DNA of 64,000 nucleotides from Ecdyonurus torrentis (Eukaryota; Arthropoda; Insecta; Ephemeroptera; Heptageniidae). Each line of letters starts with the position of its first letter. Position 1 is the stretch's first letter. The stretch spans positions 2,287,249-2,351,248 of the forward strand of contig OX439137.1 in the NCBI GenBank assembly GCA_949318235.1, read 5' to 3'. Below the pieces are notes generated by a model. That model was given only the letters and a program-made list of their open reading frames with translations. It was not told the origin of the DNA and searched no databases. A program made the position numbers and the translations under genes. This document shows, one piece after another, positions 49,848 to 61,754 of the stretch.

Positions 49848-49890
49848 ACTCTCTCTCTCCTCTCTCTCTCATTCTCTCTCTCTCTCTCTC
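49848..49890. repeat. Imperfect (CT)n
   Basis: CT tract with two interruptions. Confidence 0.9.
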
Positions 49891-50263
49891 TTATTAAATA
49901 TAATAACACGATTAATGTCCCATTGTAAAATATATACGTTATACGTTGTTTAATTATTCATGTATTATTTTCAATTCAATATGATATTATTATGAATTTT
50001 AATTATACTTATTCTTATAACATATAAGGTAATACGCGTAAGTCATAAATAAAATTCAATTAAGATATAAAATAATTATAATAAAGTACCTTATTATAAT
50101 CTAAAAAAAATTAATTTAATTTAATAAAAAAAAGTTCATTTGTTCTGTATAAGGAAGGTTATATTATATACCAATAAAATTGAATTGCTAAGAAATATAA
50201 TACGACTGTTACTTCTAACTTTCATGGGTATAATGAACATGTGCATAAACAATTGGGAAATTA

Positions 50264-51500
50264 GGTACTGCTCGATTTGACTAAAAAAATTGTAAAAAAA
50301 GAAAAATCTGAAATTTTGCACAGTGATACATTAAGATATGATATCATCAAAAATGTAAAAAAATTGGGGGGTCATCATGCTAGATTTTAAATTATGACTT
50401 TTTAAAGTTTTAGTCCCATAAGAGCCCATGTTAATGTCAATACTTATTTTCTTTCTTCCCTGCTGGAAATGTCCTCAGAAATGTCTATAGAAATCAGTAT
50501 TTTTCTATGGAAAGTCGATGAATTCTATAGAATTTTTTAAAAGTTCCATAAAAATATAAAAAGTCAATGGAGATTCGTATTTTCTCTATAGAGTTATTTG
50601 AAAGGAGCAGATTTCTCCTTAGAAGTAACTTAAGTTCCATAGAGATTCTTACAAGCTCCATAAAAAATGTCTATAGAAAGAATAGAGGTCAATGGAATAT
50701 AAATCTCCTTACAAATTTTGAATGGAGAATAAATGTCTATAGAAGTTTTGTAAGGAGAAATATATCGACAGCACACTAAAAAATTCTAGTAATCAACGGA
50801 ATAAGTGTTTTTTCAATGGTTATAAGTGTTGATAATTAACGTTTCAAAACTCAACGCTTAAGTACAATTTCACTTTAAACGTTGATTTATCAGCATAAAT
50901 AGAGTTGATAAAAACCGTCGATTTTCAACGGAATAAACGTTCTTCTCAACCTAATTAGAAATGATATAAAAATTTACTTTACACAATTTCCTGTTTTCTA
51001 TGCGAAAAATCAAAATATGCATAAGAATAAATAGTGTTTATTTTTTATTCTTTAACTAGAATCAACGAAAAAAAAATTTTGATTTTTTTTATTTCTGCCC
51101 AAAAAGTGCGTTTATTTCGAAAAGTTACCAACCCGTTAGAAATTTTATTGCATTTTTGGATGTAACTCGATTTTTCATACCCAAATGGGTCATCCAAAAA
51201 CGATATTGAACTTGAAAACAGTAATAATGTTAATGTTTTTGCTTTTATTTATCTGAGTAAAACATATAGAAAGTATAAAGAGAAAAAAATAACGAACTTT
51301 TATTCTTGAATCTCTATAGACTTTTTGTAAAATTTTCTCTATGGAACCGCACCGCCGGTTCCTTAAAAAATTTCTATGGAAGTTATTTTCTCCATATGCC
51401 AATTTTCCATAGAATTTTTTCTCTTTTTTTTTAAGGAGATTTCCTAAGAACTTTTTCAGTAGGGTTATCTGATGGTCTTATGGGAACTAATCAATTTCAC
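50264..51500 (+). repeat. Family H repeat interrupted by element Q
   Basis: GGTACTGCTCGATTTGACTA to 50457, then ATCTGATGGTCTTATGGG after the insertion. Confidence 0.75.
50458..51464. mobile_element. Element Q (~1 kb) with CCCTRCTG ends and many subterminal repeats
   Basis: Ends CCCTGCTGGAAA and TTTTTCAGTAGGG, flanked by TT within a family H copy. Both halves hold many variants of TCTATAGAAA, TTCCATAGA and AAGGAGAAA in both orientations; the centre has inverted AACGTTGAT / ATCAACG-like phrases. No transposase frame. Confidence 0.75.
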
Positions 51501-51589
51501 TAGAGAGCTCCTTTCAAACATTTAAATCACGTTTGTTTTGTTTTGTGTTTTTTTTTTGTTTTTTTTTTTTTAATTCTATAAGACACTAT

Positions 51590-51695
51590 TAATGTTTCTA
51601 AACCCTCTGTTTTTTTGTACCCAAACCACAAAAAAAAAAACGCTCACCTAATGCTTTTTAAATGGCATTGCGCATTTTTTTTTTCCAGGATTTAT
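51590..51695 (+). mobile_element. Family B related fragment
   Basis: TAATGTTTCTAAACCCTCTG, ACGCTCACCTAATGCTTTTT and AATGGCATTGCGCAT. Confidence 0.5.
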
Positions 51696-52089
51696 TATCA
51701 TTACTAGTTTAATAGATCTTGAGATTTTCATAATTGGTATACTGTAGGTGTATTACGTATTACCATCGAGTTATAAATTAAAGAAAAAATAGGGGTTGGG
51801 TCAACTTTGGAATTTCATAGCTAGATAATACGAAACTTCGAACTCCGATCCTCAAACTATACATACAAGCAAGTTATAAAGTAAACACAGATGCGTCATA
51901 AATTGATCCAACGGTTTATTTTTATCTACATGCTATGCGGGTATTTACAATTGTTTGGCTTTTAATATCATATACAATTTACATAAATAAATTGCTGCTC
52001 TTTTAAATTATTACCACCAAAATTATTCTCTCTGCTTGAAAATCTACACAAAACAGCATTTTATTTTTATTAATTAGACCCAAATCGCT

Positions 52090-52330
52090 CGTCATTTTTT
52101 AAATGTGCCATAAAGTTGCTCTAAGCAAAGAATAAATTACGTAATTTATGCATGATTTATGCTATTATAGCATAAGTCATGATACATAAGTAAGACAACA
52201 TAATATTTATGCTCTGTAACATACCGGTAGCTATTATGCAATATAGCTTAAATTATGCTGCTGAACAATTTGTGTTGAAAATAAGCTAGCATAATTATTA
52301 CAAGATTGTACACGTCGCACAAATAGGATT
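52090..52330. repeat. Family L AT-rich repeat
   Basis: AATAAATTACGTAATTTATG, TTATGCTATTATAGCATAAG and TTATGCTGCTGAACAATTTG. Confidence 0.5.
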
Positions 52331-52882
52331 TATTTATTTTATTTTTTTATTTTTTTTTATTTTTTTATTTTTTTTTTTTTTTCCCCCTTCTTCTTATTTT
52401 TTCCTTCTTTTCCCTCAGCATAAACCACGCAATGACTACTGTACGTACTTTAAACTAGAAATTGTTCTATATGTCCCATTTGGAGTCGGAGAGAGAAACT
52501 ACATAAAAATTGCACAAATCTGTTTTTGTGTTTATTATTTATGTGTTTTTGCATAAACTTTTTTTTTTTTTTTTCTTATCCTGACAGTAAATATTTCATC
52601 ATAAAAATGGCAACTGTACTTCCAATAATTAATTAGGTATAGAATGGTTGTACAAAAATTGCGCATCAAGCTAAAAGAACAAACGTAATTTTTTGTTAGC
52701 CTCAAATTTACTGATTTTGACAGCTCTGTTTAATCCATAAAAACTATCGATAATTAAAAAATAATTCTGTACTGTTTTACAAAATAAATCATAGGCGACT
52801 ATGTTGTCTTACATATGGCGTCAGAGCGCAAGCTCAAATCAGTGGGTGAAATCATCCTATACTGATTTACCTAAAATCTTAT

Positions 52883-52926
<44 letters not shown>

Positions 52927-53600
52927 ATTTTTTTTTTAAAGTCTATTTGTAGCATAAAGGGGTTCATAGTAGTAAAATCTCGAGGCTGTGAGCACATGTT
53001 ATATTTCAAGAACCTTAGTAATGCAAAAGATAGATACTTTAAAATCAAGATTCAGCGCAGAAATAGAAATGGTTTTAAAGTCATCTTGTTAGTGGTTGAA
53101 GGAAAATACGTAAGTGGACGGAAAAAAATATGTATCTTAATTTTTGTTTGCTTATTTTTGACATTATACGATTTCGGCTTTTTTAGTATACAGTCAATAC
53201 GTTATTTTAGTATAATATATACTGTATTATACTATATAATGATCATACTAAACGTTTTATTATATGCTAATTTATTGAGCACAATAATTTTCCCCATTAG
53301 AAAAGCATCGTGATCACTATGTGATTAAAAATTTGGCAACTATTTTCTTCAATGTTGGTTATTTTTTATGCACGCTGGAAAAACTTAGGGCCTCCGAATT
53401 AACTATCCATTAGCTTTTTATTATTAATTTTTATTAATATCATTATATTATTTTTTTAGTAAACATTTGCACCCAAGTAGCAAATATATTTAAATAATAT
53501 CAAATACTTTTATGTGTTTTTAGGTATACAGTACTAGTGAAAGAAAATTTTAATTAATTTTTTTTCATCACCAATAACCACTATTACGAAAGGAATCCCT
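52331..53600. other. Unassigned DNA with a ~42-base poly-A
   Basis: A run at 52883-52924. A 170-codon plus-strand frame crosses it but begins and continues in low-complexity AT-rich sequence with no recognisable domain. Confidence 0.45.
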
Positions 53601-53631
53601 AATTAATCGCAGAATAATCTAGCTATATCAC

Positions 53632-53662
<31 letters not shown>

Positions 53663-54292
53663 TTTTCAAAAGCTTCTAATACCACATTTTAGAAGTAAAT
53701 ATTTAATTTAATAATCCGATCATAGATAAATTTTGCGTTATGGATAAAGCACTGCTGTATTGGATAAATTATTGAAAAAATATCAATTTAAAACATTTCT
53801 GAAACTCAAATCTTATAAAAAATTGTGTCAATCAACTTTTTTTATTATTTTTTTTTATTTAAACATGCATAAAATCGGCCTAATTACAATATTCATAATA
53901 AAATTGCAAATTTTAAAGTTTATCTAACTACTAAAAGCCGTAGAAAGGGAGTATAATGAGACAAATTAACCGCAGAATTATTTAATTTTTTTTTCCCAAA
54001 AAAAGTTTCTAATACCAGATTTGAGAAGTAAATGTCAAATTAATAAACCAATTATGGATAAATTTTACGTTTTGGATAAAGCACTGCTAAATATTCATTT
54101 AAATTATTAAAAATAAAAATCAAATATTTAAAACGTTTCTGAAACTCAAATCTTATAAAAAAATTGTGCCAATCAACTATTTTTATTAACATGTATTAAA
54201 ATCGGCCTAATTACAATATTCATACTAATACAATTGCAAATTTTAAAGTTTATCTAATTACTAAAAGCCGTAGAAAGGGAGTATAAAGAGAC
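53601..54292 (+). repeat. Tandem duplication of a ~340-base unit
   Basis: Unit 1 53601-53962 and unit 2 53963-54292 share TTATGGATAAAGCACTGCT-like, CTGAAACTCAAATCTTATAA, ATCGGCCTAATTACAATATT and AAGCCGTAGAAAGGGAGTAT in order. Non-coding. Confidence 0.88.
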
Positions 54293-54294
54293 GA

Positions 54295-55130
54295 AAAGCT
54301 ATACAAATTAGAAAATCATACACACCAAATACACGTCTAAAAAATATATAAAATATATGAAAAATGAAAAGATTTTTTAAATTGTTACATCATTATTTAC
54401 TATTTTTAAGTAAATAACCAACGTTACATAGACCAGAATGTCATTAAACATAAATTATAAACCTATCGAATAAATCGGTTTACGTAAGATAGAAAAACAC
54501 GTGTATCATAAAAGGGGTTACTTTCCCTCCAAAACTGGCTTCACAGGGGGGGTGAGTTACCCCTAGTTTGGTAGAACTCTCTAGTCAGCATTTTTGTTTG
54601 AAAATTGCATTTTTTTAACTGTCTTGAAAATAATTGAAGAATATACAATTCCTCAGAATTATCATCCATTTCTATAGTAGAATGGATTTCGTTGGGAAAA
54701 AAAAAACACGACTTTTTTTTACTTGGCCATGCTTTCATTCGGCATCGTTGAAAAATATTGACACATCAAAATACTTTTATCTTTAATCAAATATTAAAAT
54801 AAAATTAATTAAATATATAAAATAGTATTCACAAGTTACTCATTGTGAAAATATTTAGAAAGGGTCACAGGTCACGATAAATCGACCAAAACAGTGATTC
54901 ATAGTCTTAAAATTAGCATAAATAACAACTATAAATAGTTAAATAGATAATTTTCAATGTATATCATACAATTATATTTCATATATATAAATAATATGTA
55001 ATATATTAAATATAGAGCATAAAAATAAAACATATCGTAATTTTAAAAATAAAAAAAATACGGACAGCTGTCTAAGGCAGCCATCTTGGAATCCCCGCCC
55101 GAAATGTAATAATACCATCCTTGAATTTTA
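54295..55130. other. MYPT intron 1, donor-proximal part
   Basis: AT-rich with no clear repeat or regulatory cluster. Confidence 0.45.
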
Positions 55131-55208
55131 AAACTATAATAATATTAATTTAAATATAATTAAATGATTTAAAATAATATTTATTAAAAAGTTAATATTA
55201 TTTCTTAC

Positions 55209-55457
55209 CTGATGTAAAGCTGTCAAACCATCTACATTAGCCGTATCAATATCTGCACCATTCTGAATTAACCGTTGAACTTCATCTCTATCTCCGGCTG
55301 CACAGGCAGCTAAAAACACACAACCTGCAGAAAATTTTACTTTACGACGATCTTTTCTAGGTGTAGTTGATTCACGATTAGTATCTGATTCATCCCAACG
55401 TTTTAATTGTTCTGCACGTTTAAATAAAGCAGAATTTGATCGAGTTTCTAAAGACAT
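55209..55457 (-). CDS. PPP1R12A: MYPT (PPP1R12A/Mbs-type) first coding exon with PP1-docking motif
   Basis: Encodes 83 residues from ATG at 55457: MSLETRSNSALFKRAEQLKR, then a basic linker, KVKF at residues 39-42, and a first ankyrin repeat ending NVDGLTALHQ. KVKF is the RVxF-type motif by which MYPT proteins dock PP1; in human MYPT1 the same motif also precedes the ankyrin repeats at a similar distance. The start was chosen because MSLETR..ALFKRAEQLKRW matches the N-terminus of arthropod Mbs; the open frame upstream has only a TTG. The donor CAG/GTAAG ends the exon at 55209 in phase 0. The next exon found is about 44 kb away at 11246. Single-copy status and the 5' UTR cannot be judged here. 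Confidence 0.93.
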
Positions 55458-55620
55458 TTTATTTTTATCCAATTTTTAACTCCGATTTTTAATACACACT
55501 TCTTTACAACACACAAGAAACTCCACTACTAAAAAAAAAATTTTTTTACTCCCACTTTTTTTTTTCCACACATCAAGTTTATTAGTTCAATATTTTGTAA
55601 CTAGAGGCACCACTATCTAA
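55458..55620 (-). promoter_or_regulatory. Presumed MYPT 5' UTR and proximal upstream region
   Basis: Sequence immediately upstream of the MYPT ATG, with runs of A and T at about 55531-55565. No TATA box, initiator or CpG-rich island stands out and the transcription start cannot be placed. A non-coding first exon further right is possible. Confidence 0.3.
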
Positions 55621-58614
55621 ATACTCATGAAAGGCGGCAATATTTTGATTTGAACATTTAATTTTCTTGTAACGCTTGATTATTCGCTTGAGGATAGTTG
55701 CGCAGTTGTATTTTACGCGCTACCGCCATGTTTGAGTAGATAAATCACATAACCCAACATAGGACAAACATCATTTTGGGTATTTTTATTAACGATATTA
55801 ATCTGGTGTTACGTGTGTAGTGTGTATTATTTTTCTCTCCATTATTTTTTACTGCGGCTTTTTCTATTATTTGTTGTTGTTATTCACAGTGCATTTTTTT
55901 TTTTCCCCACTCTCGTTGATTTATTAAGCCTGGGCTTCGACGCCAGCATTGACATAAGTATATAGCATTAATTAGCAATAGGTATAGCATTGACCTTTGC
56001 AGGAAACAACAGGAAAAATGCCAGTTTCACGTAATAATAAAAAAATAAAAAATAGCGCAAGGATAAAAGTTAAAACTTTTAACCTTTTTTTATATTATTT
56101 ATTTATTTTTCAGTTAGTGCATGAAAACCTAAAAATGAGATAAAAATTATATATATTATAAAAAAACTATCAAATCCCTATGATAAAAATGACATGCAAA
56201 AACGAAGTTTATCCCATATATGCTAGCAATAATAAATTAATTATGCTTGGACTACCCATATGGACACAAGACACAAAAAGCATATTTTTTAATATATTAA
56301 ATTATTATGTAAAAATTGTAAATGTAGTAACATGTGCACAAAGATAATACATCCATGTCCAGATAGAGAGCGAGTGGGACGGGTGCGGCTAAATATTAAT
56401 TGAATTATTGCCCTTTATTTGCCTTTGTTTATACTGCGCGTGTCCATATCGGCGCTACACCATTGGAGTCAAAAATGCGCTAAACTCCAAATAAATGATT
56501 GTCACAACCCAAATTCAAAAATAAATAATACTTATGAAATGTAAATAAGTTTCAATATTATAAATAAAAAGGATTTAATATTAGGTCAAAAAAATAAATA
56601 ATATAGCTTTTATAATATTTAAAAATAAAGAAGAATTAAGTCATTAAAAACCGGATTTTTATTTTTGACGACACAATTAATTAAACATCACATTGCGATT
56701 ATTTTTGGTAAAAATCAAAACTGCGCTTTTTAACTTTTTACTATAATGACAGTTTGTTTTATATAACATGCACACATTATGATAAAAGTATAATATTTAT
56801 TTTAGGTGTAGAAGTTTTTAATTGTATTCATAAATATTTAATTTTCTCCATAACAATTTCTTCAATTTTTTTATTATATTATTATTTTTTTTTTTTTACG
56901 ATTTCTAAAACAATATAATATTAACCGTAATTTTAGGTGATTTTTTTTTTTTTATGAACTTTCAAAGCAATGTTATAATATTTAGATTTAGATAGAGTTT
57001 TCATAAACAAAAAACAAAAGGTGCAGAAAATAATAAAATTTTGTTCTACATGTTTTTGCTTTCTCTGTTCACAAAAATAGATTTTTATTTATTTTTTTAT
57101 TATTATTTTTTGCTTGCAGTTTTGAAGTCAGCGTTTCGTTCTTGCATATTATACTGTATTTTATGCTTGCTATTAAAATTTTAAAAGCATTATATAACTA
57201 TTATTATTAAGCACAAATAGCATGGTAATATAGCAATAATTATTTTCACATCTAAAAAAGATAATATCAATATACACCTTTATACTTTATATTTTATATA
57301 CCCATCCAAAAAACGGTGATTATTATATATATTTAATATTATATGATTAATTTACAATAGTTTTAAAATACTATTTACACATAAAAAAGCCTTTTTTTTT
57401 TTTTTTTTTTTTGTATTTTTGTATTTTATACTTTTCGCAATATTTGTTAAATCTAAGTTTTCTGGTTTTACTTTTTTTATCAACATTCTGGGGTGGGGGA
57501 TTAATAATAATAAAAAAATCTTTTGGAAAGATTATTTTTATGGTACTATTAAATATAAGCATTGAAGGATAATGCCCCCCCCCCCTCCTCTGCACTATTA
57601 ATACATAATTTCCACAGAAAATAATTATAAAATAAAAGTAGTTAATGTTTTTATGTTTTACATTGAATTTTGTGCTGAAAAATTGCAATAAAATGTGGAA
57701 AACCAAATAATTTTAGGGGTTAATTTTATATAACATTTTTCAAGCTTTTGTTTTCCTAGATTTCAGATTAATTAACAAAATAATTTGTAACCAAATTGAC
57801 TGGAAATCCGGGAAAATAAAAGCTTGGAGGCTCAGTAAGCTACAGTAAAACTTTGAGGAAGAAATAATTCTAACTTGAGTTAAAGCTGCTGTATTCCCCC
57901 ATAAGAAAGCATGTTAAATGTAGACAGGAACACAAAGCCGTCTGCTAGCACTTTGTTAGTATTGTTGAGCTGTCAGTTTGTTTATTTTATCACTAAAACA
58001 ACTTTTTCAAGTCTTCCATTATATAGATTTTTTTTTCCAGCATGGAACACAATGCATAAAACCAACAACTATTCTTTTCTTTTATAATTATTATTACCAT
58101 ACTCGCGATTTTATCCCTTTTTTATTATACATGAGCACAGGAAAATTCAAGAAATTTCCTTAAAAAAAATGATGCCGTTATAAAAAATTATTTGAAAAAT
58201 AATAACAAAAAAAAAGAGATCATTCTCAAATTATATTTGACATTTTTATTTATATTGCATAATACAGAAAAAAATCATAATAAATAAAAAATAAACTTAT
58301 GTTTTAAAAATTATAATTAAAAAAAAAAATCTTAATGATTTATAATATAAGCCAAAATTATTATTATTTTTATTAAGATTTAATTAAATATTTCTGGCTT
58401 ATATATATTTTTTATACATTCCATAAATATACAGTTAAGTTTTTACAGTTTTTATTTATGAGGGAAAAATCAATGAAAAAAAAAAAGTGCAAAATTTACT
58501 GCTAAATTTGTTTTTAGATGTATATAAAAAAAAAAAAAGAAGATATATATAAATACTTCATAACATAATATACTAATTGATGTACAACATCTTCAACCAA
58601 AAACATATATAATA
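55621..58614. other. Intergenic DNA between MYPT and UBE2M
   Basis: Only short traces of families D/K (TACCGCCATGTTTGAG at 55721; CTTCGACGCCAGCATTG at 55927), a C run at 57574-57585 and homopolymers. A less AT-rich patch at 56360-56480 could be promoter-proximal to MYPT, but no motif supports this. Confidence 0.45.
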
Positions 58615-58853
58615 TCCTAACATACCTAAATATCAACGTTGATTTGGTGAGTCATTGATTTCTAATTGATTTTACATTCACAAAATAGCAGATGCGTTTT
58701 TTTGACGTCACAGCTCACTAGTCCACAAGCGTGGAAACAGGATAGCTGTGACGTTATAAATCCGCAGCTGCCATTATGTGAATGGAATTTAAAATCAACC
58801 ACTCTGGCCAAATCAACGTTGATATTTAGGTATGTTAGGATATTAGACATGTT
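58615..58853. mobile_element. MITE family E, copy E3
   Basis: Ends CTAACATACCTAAATATCAA and TTGATATTTAGGTATGTTAG are inverse. TGACGTCA at 58703-58710; the partner decayed to TGACGTTA. Confidence 0.88.
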
Positions 58854-59322
58854 TTTTGTTCATCGTCTTTAAAAAAAAAAAAAAAAAACTATTGTATTTT
58901 TATACTGTATAAACTATTTATAAAAACTTTTGGTTAAAAAAAAATATAATAAATAATATTATATCATGCCTCAAAAAAATATAAAAATAAGCATTTAGTT
59001 ACATTTTAATAGATATCATATACAACAATTGCAAATGACAACTTTTAATATCAAATTTTCACCATTAAAAAAAAAAAAAAAAAAAACTCTATTTCAATAC
59101 TGAAAATTGTATTTTCCAAGTTATCAGTGCAACCACAATATATTTGCTCTCATTAGAGCAGGAAAAAAAGAAAAAAACGATGACTTTCTCACTGATTTAA
59201 AGGGGCTGATCCAGTCTTTAAAAAAGCAATAAATAAATAGTAGGCCTAATAAAAAAAAGTAAAAAACAAAAACAAAAAAACTTTTGAAACAAATTCTGCT
59301 AAGTTTAATATTAGTTTTTTGC

Positions 59323-59359
<37 letters not shown>

Positions 59360-60042
59360 TCTAGCACATTATCTTTCTTAACATCATATCCGGGGGATCC
59401 CAAAAATAAAAATTAAATTATTGGATTCTGAGATTCCCAAAATCAAAATGTAAGATTATAGCAAGCTAGAACTGTTGGTGATTTTTGAATCAAACTAACA
59501 ATAAACTCATCAGATAAAAAAATAAATATATAAAATAAAATAATATAAAAAAAAAAAACTGGATAGGTCTCTAAAAACTTAAAATGTAATCCTTGCTTAT
59601 CATTATTATTATTATTTTTTTTAATTTGCTATTAAAAAAAAGGAAAAGGAATTTATAATTCCACAATGATTTCTGCAATGAAGAAACAATTAAAATATGT
59701 ATAGGAATTTAATTAAAAAAAAACACCTTAAGGATATATTAAATTTAGTTAAATGTACAAATTAAATTAAAGTTAATAATATATATTTTTTTTCCTAGTA
59801 ATTTTTTGTGTGCTCAAAAATCTAAATAAAATAATATAAACAATAACATACAAAAGCAAACCCTATTTAAAGGAAGCCGAATTCATCCACCAATTTCAAA
59901 TACTACAAAAATGTTTTAAGGAAAAAAGAAAAGAAAAAAAAAAGTAATTATTTTGCAATTAAAACACTTTTTACACAATATTTTACAGACCTAATACACA
60001 AATTTCAAAATTAAAATTTCCACTGTTCCATATTTAGAGATC
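58854..60042. other. Intergenic AT-rich DNA
   Basis: Homopolymers at 58871-58888, 59068-59086 and 59326-59357. No gene seen. Confidence 0.45.
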
Positions 60043-60050
60043 ACAATGTT

Positions 60051-60201
60051 CAGGGTCGGACTGGCACTTAAGAGGCCTAAAGGGGTGTAACACACCTTCT
60101 AGGGGCCACAATAGGGGCCTAACATCCTGGTTACGCCCCTTTTAAGGACCTTAGAGGCCTCCAAACAGTACGGATTTCCTCTCATGGCCAGTCCGAGCCT
60201 G
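60051..60201. mobile_element. hAT-type MITE, 151 bases
   Basis: CAGGGTCGGACTGGC at the left and the inverse of CAGGCTCGGACTGGC at the right. Flanked by ACAATGTT and ACAATATT, an 8-base duplication with one change, the hAT hallmark. Confidence 0.85.
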
Positions 60202-60313
60202 ACAATATTTTTATTAGTGTTTTTTCCACATATTTAAGTTTTTTTGCAGGATAGAAATTCAGCCCATTTAAATATTATAAAAATAAGCTGAATTTAACTA
60301 TGCAAAATTTTAT

Positions 60314-60315
<2 letters not shown>

Positions 60316-60363
<48 letters not shown>
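60316..60363. repeat. Poly-A run (~48)
   Basis: A homopolymer in the UBE2M 3' flank. Confidence 0.95.
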
Positions 60364-60365
<2 letters not shown>

Positions 60366-60524
60366 TGTGTACAAAAACCTTCATTAGAAAAACCATGAAA
60401 ATTTGGAATAATGAAGACCATAATTTTAAAAGTTGTGTATTAGAATTGATTTAAAACATGCATGATTAATGTAAAATATATGTCACATAAAAATTATGTT
60501 TCTTCTTAATAATTATTTATACTG

Positions 60525-60530
60525 TTTATT
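60525..60530 (-). terminator. Possible UBE2M polyadenylation signal
   Basis: Reads AATAAA on the minus strand about 125 nt past the stop. The region is so AT-rich that the hexamer occurs often by chance; a long A/T run at 60316-60363 lies further down. Confidence 0.3.
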
Positions 60531-60655
60531 TTAATTTGTTTTTCGACATATTAATGTCCTTAAAAAAAAAAAAAAAGTAGGTGTAGATAAACTTAATATT
60601 TTGTTGAAAAGTAGTATTTATAGATAGAAAGAATGATTAATAATAAAATTGGGGA

Positions 60656-60796
60656 TCATTTTAGACATCTCTCAAAGTAAACACTCCCGACGTAACCTCC
60701 TCTCATCGCTTTCTGTACGTTTTGTTCAAAGACACGACGATTACTTTGTAACACTTCAGCAGCCTCTTTGTTGAGAGGATCTTCAGGGTTGGGCTC
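60656..60796 (-). CDS. UBE2M: UBE2M/UBC12 terminal coding exon (exon 4)
   Basis: Encodes [20 protein letters not shown], then [14 protein letters not shown] and [12 protein letters not shown], followed by TGA at 60658-60656. This is the conserved C-terminal helix region of the NEDD8-conjugating E2 (human ends GSTYFERCLK). The acceptor TTTCAG/GAG at 60796 joins in phase 0 to exon 3, which ends LQYLFL, restoring the family sequence [15 protein letters not shown]. In the family, UBE2M receives NEDD8 from the NAE1-UBA3 E1 and passes it to cullins with DCN1 and RBX1. No frame damage is seen. A possible polyadenylation hexamer lies about 125 nt past the stop. Confidence 0.96.
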   Translation of the reverse strand, partial: EPNPEDPLNKEAAEVLQSNRRVFEQNVQKAMRGGYVGSVYFERCLK

Positions 60797-60994
60797 CTGA
60801 AATCACATATTAAATATCAACTTCGTGCAATATGAAAAATATACCAAAAATACACCAAAAAATTAATTAATAAACAAATAAATAAATAAATAAGCAATAA
60901 AATACTATTTATCCCTTCTTTAAAAAGCTCGCTTTCTATAGAGCAATATGAGCCACTTACATACGCTTTTAATTGTCTTATTTTATTATCATTA

Positions 60995-61203
60995 TTTTGC
61001 TTGCTATATTGTTATTGTGCCCCAGTCCCAACCCCAATCCCAGTCAAGACATTGTCGTATCGACAGGTAAGGACTTTCCAATCAATGGAAAAGCACACTT
61101 GGGCCAGCCATGGCCTAAGTACACAGCCCAGCATTCGCCATGACAGTCTAGAGAAACCGTGAAAACAGTTAGGCAGGCTGGTCAGTGCAAGTGTTGGTCT
61201 GGT
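60995..61203 (-). mobile_element. SINE, head-less 3' copy
   Basis: Reverse copy of the 26757 SINE body and tail: CCAGTCAAGACATTGTCGTA, AGGTAAGGACTTTCCAAT, CAGCATTCGCCATGACAGTC. Lacks the tRNA head. Confidence 0.85.
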
Positions 61204-61216
61204 TCCAAACAAGATT

Positions 61217-61754
61217 GATATTATTATTACTTTGCTTTGCTTAAACCTCAGTGAGGTACCGTACTGGCAGTTTCCCAACTGTATTTAAGCACCCCAAATC
61301 TTTCTAAGCCCTGTGTATGTACGTGCGGATTCATCCGAATCAGATCGGCCATGGCCTAGCAAACATCCCAGCATTTGCCATAACAGACTGAGGAAACCAT
61401 GATACCAATGTTTCTGCGTCAAAATAGAGTATCAGCACTTTCCACCAGCGCAGCGAGTGTAGCATCTGCACTTTCCAAGTAGCACGGTGCGTGGACTAGC
61501 GGCCATTACCTTAACATTACAGATGCTTCACGGTGGAAAAAGCAGATGTTACACTCGCCACGCTGATGGAAAGTACAGATAGTCTATTTTGACGCAGAAG
61601 CATCGATATGCTCAGTCAGGTTGCCCTTGCCTCCCAAATCTCCCAGCTAGCTCCCTGCCATCACCAGGCTTTCGTAAAAGTCTGGATGGTGACTGGGATT
61701 GAACCCACGACCTCTTGTACACAAGTCAGATGCTTGAACCACTAGGATACTCAC
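61217..61754 (-). mobile_element. tRNA-derived SINE adjoining UBE2M exon 3
   Basis: On the minus strand the head reads GTGAGTATCCTAGTGGTTCA, with box A TATCCTAGTGG (61749-61739) and box B GGGTTCAATCCC (61705-61694). The body has TTTCCTCAGTCTGTTATGGC, related to the other SINE core, and the tail ends in ATT repeats. Its first base coincides with intron position +1 of exon 3. Confidence 0.8.
61408..61604. mobile_element. Foldback insertion S inside the SINE
   Basis: Arms TTTCTGCGTCAAAATAGA and TCTATTTTGACGCAGAA with longer imperfect pairing through CACTTTCCA and CTGATGGAAAGT. ATA flanks both sides and removal rejoins the SINE core. Confidence 0.8.

Larger units (their letters stand above)
60797..61754 (-). 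other. UBE2M intron 3, almost wholly SINE-derived
   Basis: Bounded by donor GTGAGT at 61754 and acceptor TTTCAG ending at 60797. About 760 of its 958 bases are SINE sequence (60995-61754), which itself carries a foldback insertion. Confidence 0.85.

Noticed and set aside
52801..53313. 170-codon plus-strand frame
   Set aside because: Crosses a poly-A run (poly-Lys) and AT-rich sequence; no recognisable domain.
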